NCBI GenBank assembly: GCA_964036275.1
Contig: OZ038439.1
Coordinates: forward strand, 186,001-250,000
Source of the DNA: Litoditis marina
Lineage: Eukaryota > Nematoda > Chromadorea > Rhabditida > Rhabditidae
Reading direction: 5' to 3'
DNA length: 64,000 nt
This document shows positions 38,681 through 49,970 of this stretch, one piece after another; position 1 is the first letter of the stretch, and every line of letters starts with the position of its first letter. Under the pieces are notes generated by a model. That model ran no database searches, was not told the origin of the DNA, and saw only the letters and a list, made by a program, of their open reading frames with translations. The translations under genes were made by a program, and so were the position numbers.

Positions 38681-39179
38681 ATTGAATAGGGGAATATCCC
38701 CGCGGACTCTGAGCAGGTGAACCACCCAAAACGCGGCTGCTAGCTGCCATCCTGTCGTGTACTTGATTGCCGCGAAAAAGAGAGGGTGGTCACACAAAGA
38801 GAATGACTAATTCGTAATTTCTGGTCGGAAACTAAATTAACAAATACAACTAGTTGAGTGATAGATTAAAAAGTGCTTTATATCGAAATTTCAGTTCTTC
38901 TGGAAATTCGAATACGGAAAAAAGACATTCTAAGAGATGTCATGAATGAACAATGGCGAAATTTCGAAGTGGAATAAAGGTGTGTTATAAGCTTAAAACT
39001 GAATGGTGATTCGCAAAACGAAATGTCCGGTTCGTGAAGCTTCCCATGAGACGTGAGATCATGGGCCATAGTGAATCGGAATCGGAAAGTAGGAAGGCGT
39101 GCGGTGGGAAGCTCCCGTGAGGTTCGTTGGTACGTTCTAGGATAGCGGACGAAACAGAATGTACGTTCACGGTGTCATC

Positions 39180-39555
39180 TGATAATCTAGCTGGGCGCTG
39201 GGCGTGTGTGCCTTTATCTCTCAGTTACCTGACCGGTCACCAATAGTGTTGTGTGGTGTCTCGGCGCACGTGCCTTTACAATGCTTATGAAAACCACTAA
39301 ATATCTGTAAGAAAGCTCCTGCAAAGATTGAACTTTTCCCATGAAGACGTCCGAAGTTCGTTTAATTGGCAGACTTTAATGTTGTACGAAACACAATACA
39401 ATAATAATAAATATAAACTGGTGTGTGGAGCCGAATAGAATACACCTTTTTGCTGCCGTCTGATAAGCTAACTGGGTGTGTGTGCTTCATCTCTATCACT
39501 GACCGGTCACCAATAGTGTTGTCTCGAGTCACGTGCCATTACAACTCTTTGCTCG
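39180..39555. repeat. Diverged direct repeat around CTGACCGGTCACCAATAGTGTTGT
   Basis: Two copies about 280 bp apart share TCTGATAA.CTA.CTGGG, GTGTGTGC, then CTGACCGGTCACCAATAGTG and a CACGTGCC.TTACAA word. The last word with CTCTTTGCTC recurs near 40210. The origin is unknown. Confidence 0.6.
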
Positions 39556-41107
39556 AACCAACCCAATTGTCTTATCTCAGCACATGCTCTCATGGCTACC
39601 CGTCAGTAAGGTTTGATTATTAGAAGAATCACACCCGTTTTGATGAAGACATGGTATGATTTGGCATCAAAATAGGCGAATATATCGCTTGAACGAGTTT
39701 ACTGAAGTATGCACCCAGTGACAACGATCTTATGGAGCATTAGGTGGGGCGACTTTGTTGTCAACAGAGATTTTTTGAAAATCAGGTGTTTTATCTGGGT
39801 GAAGATACTACAAAACTGGGTGAAAAGTGAGGTTTTCACTAGTAAGGGTGACATTTTTTGAAGCTGGGTCAGTCCCAACTCTCGATTTTGAGAAAAACGG
39901 GTGATTCAACATTCAATCTAACAAAGTCGCCCTACGTTTGTTATGAAGTGTCGAAGATTTGGACAATTTAAGGTTGGGGCTGCAGTCCCAAACGCGAGTT
40001 CCATGCAAAATTGGAGGTTTTTAAAGTGTAGGAGGATAGAAATTTTAATAGAGCTTACCATAGGTGCTAGGTGCGATACCACAGTTATATGACAGGGCGA
40101 TTTTCAAGAGAGACAAAAACTTTCGAAAATACAAATATGGGACCTATAAGTTGTTCTAAATGTGGTATGTTCAACTCACGAACCGCCGAACCGACACTAT
40201 CCCACATATGGAGCTCACGTGCATTACAACTCTTTGCTCTATCCACAACGCTCCTTATCTCCCTGATGCCTCGTGTGTTTGGGCCATTTCATGTCTTTTC
40301 TTATCAAACAATTGGACAGTATCTCGAAAACACTAGAAAAACAGTCTTTTCTTTAATGTAAACGTGTTTTCGAGAACGTAATGGGCGAATAAATCCTTTG
40401 TCTGGTCATCTGAAAGGTTTTTCGATTGTTGAACAAAAGAATGAAGAGATGTAGTAGTAAAAAAAAAGAGGGAGGAGAGAGTGAGAGAGAGAGAAGAGAG
40501 AGATAGCGAGGAAGAGAGAGAGAGAGAGAGAGAGAAAAAAAAAGTGGAAGAGATAAGACGATACAGTACATGAATGGAGTTATCGAAGAGGACGAGGGAA
40601 GAAGAACGAACAGGAACCAGCAAGCACGTTGGAATCTGTGCCATATTATATTCGAAATGTTAAATTTGTGAATAAACATAGTTCATAAACTTGATGTTCC
40701 TATGTGTTATGTACATGTTGACAAACATGATTATATCTACAAATTTCTATTGTTATGAGTGATTTTTTTAACTTTGAATATGAATGTCGTATGTGGCCTA
40801 GAACTAGAATTGGTAGACACTCACAAATCGGGCGGGATGTTTCTTTCCTAAATCACTTGCATAAATTGACGGAAAGCAGTTTTCGGGAAAAATTGCGATC
40901 AAAACTCATGTTTCCCCGTTTTTGGAAGTAGAATTCAATATTTTGGATCTTGGATTCAAACTCAACTTTCGTCACAACTTTCCTGGAACTTTTTTACAAA
41001 CTTAGCTTGTCCTTATAAATACGTTCCAACTCATTGAAAAATGGGTCTAACTATTGTATTCTAACCCTATTTCCAGAAGAAATTAGGTTGATCATACCCA
41101 GAACATA

Positions 41108-41197
41108 CTGTTGCGACTACTGTACGCGACACTCATAGTTCTACTCGCTTTTCTCTTTATGCCAGAGAGAAAGGTCACACTCGCAAAGGCACTACAG
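41108..41197 (+). CDS. Possible upstream leader exon of pcm-1 encoding a membrane anchor
   Basis: Thirty open codons ending CTACAG|GTGAGG in phase 0. They read LLRLLYATLIVLLAFLF, a clear hydrophobic helix, then MPERKVTLAKALQ. Spliced to the acceptor at 41706 the frame continues for 18 codons (IYRRLRSAPVEEDGPHRN) straight into the pcm-1 ATG at 41761. That would give an ER- or membrane-anchored methyltransferase. The 5' limit is unclear: an in-frame TAG lies at about 41084, and no ATG precedes the helix within this exon, so another exon or the internal ATG at 41159 would have to supply the start. Confidence 0.4.
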
Positions 41198-41540
41198 GTG
41201 AGGAGATTGTATACTGGCAGTTGACAGATAAGTCACGTAAAGATGGGAATAAATCGTAAATTGTAAACTTTTCCATGTATGATAGTGAATTCTGATGTGC
41301 AAAACGTTCTTCACGGCAGTGGGGTCCGTGATAACAGCTACCGTCAGCACAAAACCTTTTTGCGCTCGCGGGAAGACATGGGCCACCATTACATTATGAT
41401 AATTTTCTAGTTTGATCCCGTTATGTGCTGATCAAACTACAATTCTACTAGGCGCCATGCAGCCATCGATTAAGTAGGATAATTATACTATATAATATAT
41501 ATTGTAAAGTACTACAAAACTATAATATGTCGTTTACCAG

Positions 41541-41604
41541 ATCTACCGTCGTCTCCGCTCCGCCCCCATTGAAGAGGGCGGTCCCGACAGTAGCATTAAG
41601 ATAA
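41541..41604 (+). pseudogene. Duplicated copy of the pcm-1 leader exon, probably dead
   Basis: Matches 41707-41756 with three substitutions (V to I, D to G, H to D) and has its own acceptor (CGTTTACCAG). It lacks the MAW coding start and an evident GT donor; the frame runs on to a stop after about 22 codons. Each copy is preceded by a small TGTAGTTTGATC-type hairpin (41407-41441 and 41657-41692), so the whole block was duplicated. Confidence 0.5.
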
Positions 41605-41656
41605 ATCTATAATTTATAGAAGATAAAGATAAGAGGCTACAATAACGTTAATAGTT

Positions 41657-41692
41657 TGTAGTTTGATCCCGTTAAGTGCTGATCAAACTACA
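41657..41692. repeat. TGTAGTTTGATC hairpin element just upstream of the pcm-1 leader
   Basis: TGTAGTTTGATC, a 12-base spacer, then GATCAAACTACA: a perfect 12-bp inverted repeat. A near copy is at 41407-41441. Related pairs are at 15661-15726, 16141-16206, 42922-42996, 43026-43086 and 46187-46262. Confidence 0.85.
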
Positions 41693-41760
41693 ATCTCATT
41701 TAGCAGATCTACCGTCGTCTCCGCTCCGCCCCCGTTGAAGAGGACGGTCCCCACAGGAAC

Positions 41761-44700
41761 ATGGCCTGGCGATGCAGTGGCAGCACCAATGAGGAACTCG
41801 TCGACAATTTGAACAGTACGTTCGTAGAGAAACTTCGAACGAAAAATATGGTGTGTATAATTTCTGTTTGTCAACAAAGGTGGTCTGAAAGTGATGCTCA
41901 TGAACTATTATTGAACTACATCCGAGCTCCGACTACTAACTCCACCTGCATTCATACGTACAAAAGGTTCACATCAGGTCGAAAAAAGTGAGCATGAGCA
42001 TCCCCAAAAAGTACGCATATGTTATTGAAACACACGATTTTTTTTCAATTTCACCAAGAATCAACATTACCCCAAAAAGTGAGGATGCCCCGGTCAAAAT
42101 CGGGCAAAAGTAAACATCAGTCGACATCAAAATGAGGGGGTATTTTACGTATGCCTGCATTGGTAAAGTCGCGAAATGACCTAAGCTCGGAGGCTGTCAG
42201 AAAAGGTAAAGTCGGTTTTCCGAAACCAATTTATAACCGATCGTGAGCTCATACTACAAACTACTGTTTCCCTTTGCAGGAGGTCGCATCTTCAGTTCTC
42301 CCCGTGTTCGCGAGGCGATGTTGGCAGTGGACAGGGGCGACTTCGCCACCTATGACCCCTACCATGACTCCCCACAGGGAATCGGGTGGAATGCAACCAT
42401 ATCCGCACCTCATATGGTCAGTTATAGCGTTTTTCGTTTGATGGTAGATCAAAATAGGGAGAGAGAGACAGAAATTGGAAAGCGAAGGTAGATCAAGAGA
42501 GTATTCGGTACAGTAACTGCACAAGTTTTGCTAAGAAAAAGGAAGGAGGTGTGGGGTTGGATAAATCGGCGTTCCCGAATAAAACACGTGACCTATGAAA
42601 AACGCTCATGAAGTGTGACATTTGCCTCATGGTGTCGCCGGCACACACGGCGCACGTGAGAACGAACGATGAATGTTAGGAAAATTGGATCCCGTAACTA
42701 TGTAGCTTACGGTAATTTACACTGAAACTCATCTACCTATAAACTACAATAAACTGAAACTGTGATATGTTGTAGCACGCGGCGGCCCTGGAGTACCTGA
42801 AAGACCACTTGGTGGATGGGGCAAGGGCACTGGATGTTGGGTCCGGCAGCGGATATCTATCCGTTTGTATGAGCAAGATGGTAGGTCAAAACACAACCTA
42901 TATGGAAGAAGATATTTGCGTTGTAGTTTGATCTACATGAACAACTATAGTTGTCTCGATTCTCGATTAACCAGAGGTCATCAGTATCAAACTACAATGA
43001 GAAATATGATAGGATACGGTATAGTTGTAGTTTCATCTGTAATATACTATAGTTGAGTTATTAGGATTCAGCAGGATGAAACTACAAAATGTACGTAGTC
43101 TTGACAAGACTACGTACATACGTACATCACTCACCCTAGACGTTCTTATATAGGCCCATTACCCAAGCAACCGGGTTGCATGCAACCAAAATGCAACCAG
43201 GTTGCATGTGTAAAGACAGTTCGGTTGCTTTCCAAATGCAACCAAATTGCATTAAAAACAGGAAAATGCTCAAAAATTGAGTGTTTGGTTGCATTTGAGT
43301 GAGAAGCAACCGAAAGCAACCAAATTTTCTTTACACATGCAACCCGGTTGCATTTTGGTTGCATGCAACCTGGTTGCATGTGTAAACCGCCTAGATATAA
43401 GGGAACTAGATTCCAATTCTACGTCTTATTCATCTGTTCATTGCGAGCTTATGAAGAAAGAACTGATAAACAGTTGTCAGTTGTTCAAAAAAGGTACAGA
43501 ACGTATTAGGAACAAACAGATAGCTGAAAGAAAACCCATTTTACGATGTTCAGAGATTGATGGATTCATTTCAAACAGATAAGAGCTGACAATAATGTCA
43601 TACTGTGCGCGTATTTTCTCGAAGACAAAGATGTTCCCAGTTTTAGGTGAAATTTAAGAAACTTAAAGTCAGATGAAAATTTTAGTGCAATCTCCAGTTA
43701 AGCCGAGCCTAAAAACCTTGAAAGTACACCCATAATAGGAATTCCTAAACTATAGCCTCACTTTACTGCAATGCTCCTATTGTGGAATTGTAGGTCAAAG
43801 CTAACGTTCCCTATCACATTATGATGGAAACGAATAAATCGATATCTATGTTTTCCGTTCAGATTGGCCCAAACGGGACGGTGGTTGGCATCGAGCACAT
43901 TGGTCAACTGGTCGATCTGTCAGTTGAGAATACGAAGAAGAATCACTCGGAGCTGCTGGCAGACGGAAACATCATCTATGTGGAGGTACTTTAGAAGCAA
44001 GTTGCATAGTCACGTGTAACGTGGAAAACTGAGAAAATAAGAAACTGTGCATTTCGACTAGTGGACATGTGTTCAAAATCGGTACTCTAACTTATTCCTA
44101 TTTGAACTGAAATTTAACGAGTTTTAACTGAAAAGTTAGAATCCCGTATAACTTTCATCCGTAAGCCCTCTACTCAACTCAGCACCAATTCCGTCCACGA
44201 CAGAATTCGACGAAATCGCCAAAACAGTCGAAAAACGGCCCGACTGTCGGGGTGCCTGAATCATGCCCGACATGTCGCGACGGCGGGAAAAATCTTTTCA
44301 AATTCTCGGCATTTCTTCTCAAATATGAGTGAAATTTTCAGCATTCCAAAAGTGTAATGAACAATAAAACGATATTTCACTTTTTTTCGATAAATTCCAA
44401 CATTACTTCGGCTCTTCGGCAAATACCAGATTTGTGAATGAATTGGCGTGATTTTGTTTATTCAGAACCATTATGTACTTGATTCTATTGTAATGCCTTT
44501 TTGGCCTTAAAAGATGAGAATCTATCTTTTTTCTTGAAATTCGTGTTTTATGAACGTTTATTCATATGTATAATACTATATTGAAGTGATCGGGATGTGT
44601 TTACACCTAAAATTGCCGCAAAAGTGCTAATTTTGAATTTCGTCGCGACATGTCGAGATATGCCGACAGTCGGAATTCTGTCGTGCGCTCCGCGCATCGC

Positions 44701-47700
44701 TGAGTACATACCGTAATCCCCTCTCCCTATCTACCGTAACCCCCTTGATCTCCAGGGAGACGGTCGTCTCGGCTATCCCCAGCAGGCGCCCTACGATGCC
44801 ATCCACGTTGGAGCCGCCGCAGAGAAGATACCGCCGGAGGTGGGTTGAATTTTTGATTTTTGTTCAAATTCGAAAAACCTAAAAATTCGAACTCGGTTAA
44901 CAACCCTATCTATGGGTTATCTATGGGTGAGTGAGCAGCGAATGGTTCGAAAATAAGAAATTTAGGTTGCCCAGCGTGTGAAACAAGTGAACTAACAAAC
45001 AGATTAAAAGCGAGTTCAAATGTTACGAAGAGCCAAACACAAGTTATGTGCTACGTTAAAGCATACGTAAAATACCCCCTCATTCTGATATTGGCTGATG
45101 CTCACTTTTGCATGATTCCGATCGTGCTATGATCACTTTTTGGGGTAAATGTTGAAGATTCTAGGCAAAATAACCATTATGTTGTGTTTTCGGGGCTGCC
45201 CGTGCTCACTTTTGGGGCTGATCATGCTCACTTTTCCCGCCCCGATTTGGAACTATTTTACGTATGCGTTAAAGGCGTCGAGAACAAAGTGTGAACGTTA
45301 TATGCTACGTTAAACAAATGTAAAAGTTACGTGAGTGAATGCTACAATTTGGTGAATTCGAGGCAAACACTCCGAATAACTTGCGTTCAAACCGAGAATA
45401 ACAATGAGAAACAATGCAGGAGAGCCGGTTAACAAGCCCCCAAACACTAAATAATAGATGTATTACGAGAAAGAAATAGGAGCAGATAATTGGATGGGGC
45501 ATACGACAGTAATGTTGTCCGAGTGGTTATAAAAACCAGAAAAAAAGGACTATTTTTTCCTATATAATGGCCTATATCTTTAAACAGCAACAAGTTTCGC
45601 ATATTTTAATGTAAAAGCGGGGCTATTTTCATGGGATAGTCAAACCTTACGAATGAAATATCAGGGGGGGGGGGGGGGGGGGATGGGGTGATAATTGAGG
45701 CAATAAGGAATTCGGAGAATCCAATTGGAGCTAATCAGTTATGCCTCGGGTCAATGTGGGATGAGGGGAATTTGTGTACAAGATATTTAGATGGAATTAG
45801 AAGAGAGAGATGAGAGAACGATAGAGAGAAGATATATCAGAGAGAGAGAGGGAATGGGGAAAGAGAGAGAGAGAGAGGGTGAAAAGATCAAATCCTATTT
45901 ACGTTACGCGTTACCATTAACACTAGACAGGCTAGCTAAATGTTGACATCAAAATACTAATTGTAAGATTAGAAGGTCGTAAACATAGGACACTAAATCC
46001 TCTATCAGAGGTTTGTATTTGTCTTTCGTTGATACAAAATACAAAGTGCAGTGTCTCTCTAACTGGAAAACAAACAAATACTATGTATGGTGTTCTATTT
46101 CATTTCAGATAACGAGATAACCAAGCACAGTTTACTTTGAAAATTGAAGTAGAGCAAGATGAAATAGGTTGTGACTAAAGTTGCTCTGTAGTTTGATCTA
46201 CAAGAACCATGGAAATCGCAAATTTGCACTCAGAACGCACTACAATCGAAGGTCAAACTACAAAGTACAACAAGAGAAAATGAGCTCGGATGCCTGCTTT
46301 GAATATATCAGGATAGGCTGTGCAAGATAATTGCAGACTAACATCAAATATCAAATGTCAAATGTCAAAAGTTTTGATGAGTTGCCAGTTGTCTGGTGGC
46401 AACATGAGTTGAAATGGACCTAAAATGTGGATTATGATGCTTTTACTAAAACTAGTTCACTAGAAATGTAAAAATAAACATGTGTATTTTCGATATTACC
46501 ACTTCTACAAAGCTGGTGTTTGATTCTCGAAAGACTGATCTGCTAGAGCTATCATAGAATTCCGTTATCGGAGACGCAACTAGAAAATGTCATTTGGGGG
46601 GGGGGGGGGGGCAGACCTCTTTTCTTCTCAGATAACACATACAAAACAAACAAATAAAGGCAGTATTCTTCTTCTTTACTAGTTTTAAAACACATATACA
46701 AGCAAGCAAAAAGTCAGTATGCTCATACTTTTTATTTCGTGTTTTGATGACCTGGTCGACCAAAACACGCGGTACACAGCGCGAATTATGTACATACATT
46801 GGTATCATTAATCAGAATATGACTCGCGGCCAAAAATAAATCCCGAGATCACTTTTTTTCGCGTCAGACTATGTTAAAATTTGATCCGGTTTGGAAAATG
46901 GAACTTTTACAACACAACATAAAACACAAACACCAGACTACTTTTGAGTAAAACGTCGTAGAATCCACTCAAAATTCAAAGAACATAGTATTGGGATGAG
47001 ATTTGACACATACAATATGGCCAATTCCACTTAGGAATCCGGTATTTCGTTAACCCTATCAGGTAACCTCAAACGGGTTACCTGGTTAACCCTTTTGTTA
47101 ACCACTTGGTAACCATCTTTTACAATGTCTTTTGGGGGAAATTTGGGGTTAACAAGTGGTTAACAAAAGGGTTAACCAGGTAACCCGTTTAATGATTAAC
47201 TACTAGGATTTACGAAATACCGGGTTAAATAAAAAAAATTCGCCATAAAATATAGCCATCAGTTGCAGTTGGTATATTTTTGTCAATCTCTATCATTAGA
47301 ATTTTAGCCAGCGAAAATAACAGACTTGTTGAGAGAAAGCACGTGTTCGTTCCACTTAAACAAGCATGGTCAAAAAAGAACAAATAGAGGGTGGAGAGGG
47401 GGGAGGGGATACCCAAAACCCAAAATATTTACAGATCAGTTGACAGCATTTCCTCTTTTTGTTTTTAGAAAGAGAATATTTTTTGGGCATACTAGACTAG
47501 TCTAAACTAGTTTTACTCTTTTACTTTTTATTTTACTTTCACTAAACTAGTTAGTTTTTACGGCATAAACTAGACTAGACTAGGTTGGATATAGAGAGTT
47601 TATAGGAAGAACGCCTGCACTTATTGACCAAATGAAGCATCATTGAGAGTTAAATGTCAGATACGAGAAGAGAGGGGAGGGAGAAAGAGATGGAGATAGT

Positions 47701-49970
47701 AGAGATATAGAGAGAAAAAGGTTACAGAACAGAGAGAGAATGTGGGTAGAGATGAAGAGAGAATAAAGAGAGAGAGAGAGTAAGAGAGAATTGACGACTC
47801 TCCGAATTTGTTCCAACTTGTCTCGTTGCCGTCGAAATTGCATCAGAGTCGGCACTGCCCCCGCGCGTCTTTATTGAATTGAGACAACACACGTGGTGAA
47901 TAATTGAGAAATTACCAGAATGAAGAGAGAGATAGGGAGAAAGAGAGAAGAGAGAGAGGAGGGGGGGGGGGGGAGAGGAAAGGAGAGAGAGAGAGGTAGA
48001 TAACCAGGATAAAGAGAGAGAAGGAAAGGGAACAATGAATAAACAACACTCTAATGACATCTAGAAACTAATAGCTGCCACCCCGCTTGTTATTCACAGC
48101 TGACTGTCACTATTGAACTATTGTCTTTATCTTGTAAGCTCAGGTAAGCTTGTTTGCACTTGAATTGTGAATATCGGAAAAACAAAAAGTGATAGTTGTG
48201 ATACGATTCGTGTATTCAAATGATGACTTGATAAGAAGTCGCAATTGTCAAGTATAGAAAAAGAAGAAGTAGAAGATTGCGTCCTAACCTTGAGTTAGCC
48301 TAGTTTCGATCTGACTTTTTACAAACTAAGTTGGAAATCTGAAATGCAATACCGGTTACTTCACGGCTTACATACACCGCCAAGGGTCTCAGATTGGTCG
48401 TGAAATATTGTGACCTCTCCTTCTTTTTAAAGCCGCGACCCCTTCAAAACTAAGATTTTTGCTTGTATTTTGCCTATTTACTGCCAAGTATTCATGAAAT
48501 TCCATGACCCTCTATCTCATAAGAGGCCTTGGCGCTCTATGACGGCTCAGCTAGCTGCAAAATTGCCGCCTCAGCTTATATTTCGAAATCGTACTTTGTA
48601 ATTCGCGGCGAAGGACATGTTTGTAAAGGGACCAGAAAAGCAAATAGACTGAGGAGAACAGATTGTAGCCCCTTCCCTAACAATTGACGCCCTTCCGAGG
48701 GGGCGGGGCCAACGGTACACGTGAGATTGGCAACGTTTCTGACGTTTTCGTAGATCAGGATCTCACGTAGAAGTCAACCAGTAAAATCTGATCATTCAGG
48801 GAAAAGTAACCAAGTTTTAGAGAAAAATAAACCAAAACTAGTAGTCAATCACAACCAGTAAGGTCTGACTATTCTGAGAAAAGTGACCCCATTTATATAA
48901 AAAGACAACGACTTCACGAGAGAGAGAATAGCTTTTCGATGTGGCGGAATAAAAACAGTTTTGAACTGTTTTTGCCATTTTGCCGAGATTAACAAATTAT
49001 AAAGAAGACAACTCGAATCATAACGCATAACCAACCATCTGGCACAGATTGACCGGATTATGACACTTCTTTCATGATGATCGGGCAAATGGCTACAATA
49101 AGACCCGAATGTGCATAAGTTCAATTCAAAAATCATAGATCAATAAACTATTTTTTAAAACCGTAAACTTACCACCTAGACGGAAAACTGGATGGAAAGC
49201 TAGCTCAAGTACGCAAGTTCGCAATACTTGATGATTTCCGGGGAAAAAAGTTAATTTTTTCTAACCATAAAACTATAGTGCATCGTCGAATCAAATCCAA
49301 AATTTGTTTCCCACTAGCATGACGAAACATAGACCTTGACTGTAGCTTATGAATCTCTATATCAGGCTCAAACCAGTGATTCTACGATTGTAAAACAGTA
49401 AATTTCCCCAAATCTCCTACAAACTATATCCGATTTCAGTTGATTTCGCAATTGGCCGAGGGTGGCAGAATGTTGATTCCGGTCGGAAAAGAACACGGCG
49501 GCCAGGTGGGGGTTTCGAGTTTCCAATTTGGATAAAAGGGCTAATTTTACAGTTCACAAACAATTTCAGGTATTTGCTCACTCAGATAGGCGAAATAGGT
49601 GTTCTTTCAGTAGCGATACATAAAAGGGCCAAATTCGCCCTATTTCGAGCGCTGGATTTTGAGAAAAAGAGAACTCAGAAGGAAAATTAGGTAGATCCAA
49701 TGATGACAGTCTTTACATCCACCCATATTACTCTTAACTCAGTTTCACTAGTTGAACTACATGATAAAATTAGACTGTCTCTCACAGGCATTTCCAACTT
49801 CCCATACCAACTTATAGCTCGCAGATACATTCACAACTTGACCCACCAACTTGCAGGTATTTCTACAAGTCGACAAAGTGAACGGAGAGGTTCATCAGAA
49901 GGTCATCGAACACGTCATCTACGTGCCCCTCACAAGCAAGAATCACCAGCTGGGAACGGCTGTCAATTGA
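41761..49970 (+). CDS. pcm-1: Protein-L-isoaspartate (D-aspartate) O-methyltransferase
   Basis: Repairs aged proteins by methylating isoaspartyl residues with S-adenosylmethionine in the cytosol. Exons 41761-41815, 42280-42416, 42776-42880, 43863-43985, 44756-44839, 49440-49505 and 49857-49970 give 227 residues, the exact family length. Diagnostic blocks are the start [36 protein letters not shown] (the substrate loop, usually [10 protein letters not shown]); the cofactor site [12 protein letters not shown] (about 82-93); [29 protein letters not shown]; and GGRMLIPVG near the end. The ATG is four bases after CCCCACAG, so a trans-spliced start is plausible; a longer membrane-anchored form is discussed separately. 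Intron 5 is 4.6 kb and filled with mobile debris. The gene diverges from GDPGP1, as in C. elegans C10F3. Confidence 0.97.
41978..42155. repeat. TACGTAAAATA-end repeat, copy 1 (intron 1 of pcm-1)
   Basis: Reverse complement shares ACGTAAAATACCCCCTCATT, then CTCACTTTTTGGGGTAA and GCTCATGCTCACTTTT with 45065-45267. This copy keeps only one terminal arm (TATTTTACGTATGC). Confidence 0.7.
42922..42996. repeat. TGTAGTTTGATC hairpin element in pcm-1 intron 3
   Basis: TGTAGTTTGATCTACA...ATCAAACTACA, arms of 11-12 bp. A variant pair (TGTAGTTTCATC / GATGAAACTACA) follows at 43026-43086; its change is matched on both arms, which argues for an element kept as a palindrome. Confidence 0.8.
43091..43117. 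repeat. Near-perfect 27-bp palindrome
   Basis: GTACGTAGTCTTG, one A, CAAGACTACGTAC: 13-bp arms with a single-base loop, right after a TGTAGTTTCATC hairpin pair. Confidence 0.95.
43158..43393. repeat. GGTTGCATG foldback element in pcm-1 intron 3
   Basis: Left arm CAACCGGGTTGCATGCAACC ... GTTGCATGTGTAAA and right arm TTTACACATGCAACCCGG ... CCTGGTTGCATGTGTAAA are inverted copies around a centre near 43270. The inside repeats GCAACCAAA / TTTGGTTGC. No coding content. Confidence 0.9.
44196..44685. repeat. Candidate DNA transposon remnant with ACGACAGAATTC termini
   Basis: About 490 bp with 16-17-bp terminal inverted repeats (CACGACAGAATTC.GAC). Subterminal words TGTCGGG / CCGACATGTCGCGACG recur inverted near the right end (CGTCGCGACATGTCG). 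The middle is AT-rich and non-coding. It lies in pcm-1 intron 4 and ends 70 bp before exon 5. Confidence 0.75.
45065..45267. repeat. TACGTAAAATA-end repeat, copy 2 (complete)
   Basis: Terminal arms GCATACGTAAAATA and TATTTTACGTATGC bound about 200 bp containing three GCTCACTTTTG-like words. It is inverted relative to the copy at 41978-42155. Confidence 0.8.
45664..45682. repeat. Poly-G tract, 19 G
   Basis: Unbroken G run on the sense strand of pcm-1 intron 5; a 16-G run is at 46596-46611 in the same intron. Confidence 0.97.
47039..47223. repeat. GGTTAACC foldback element
   Basis: Ends CCGGTATTTCGTTAA and TTTACGAAATACCGG. Inner arms (GGGTTACCTGGTTAACCC, TTTTGTTAACCACTTG) are repeated in inverted order. 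The whole 185 bp can fold into one long hairpin. Confidence 0.9.

Larger units (their letters stand above)
37177..41100. promoter_or_regulatory. Divergent region between GDP-glucose phosphorylase and pcm-1
   Basis: No firm gene. Contents: an ORF fragment shared with 25.3 kb (38473-38580), a G15 tract (38666-38680), two or three diverged direct repeats (39180-39290, 39460-39555, 40205-40275) and a GA tract (40475-40535). Promoters of both neighbours must lie at its ends; no specific site was identified. Confidence 0.5.
44840..49439 (+). other. 4.6-kb intron 5 of pcm-1
   Basis: Holds a TACGTAAAATA-end element (45065-45267), a G19 tract (45664-45682), GA tracts, a TGTAGTTTGATC hairpin (46187-46262), a G16 tract (46596-46611), a GGTTAACC foldback (47039-47223) and purine-rich sequence with G13 at 47961-47973. 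No nested gene was recognised; 48060-49400 shows nothing distinctive. Confidence 0.7.

Noticed and set aside
38585..38797. Reverse ORF with a proline run
   Set aside because: The frame depends on a 15-base homopolymer; no splice partners and no recognisable motif.
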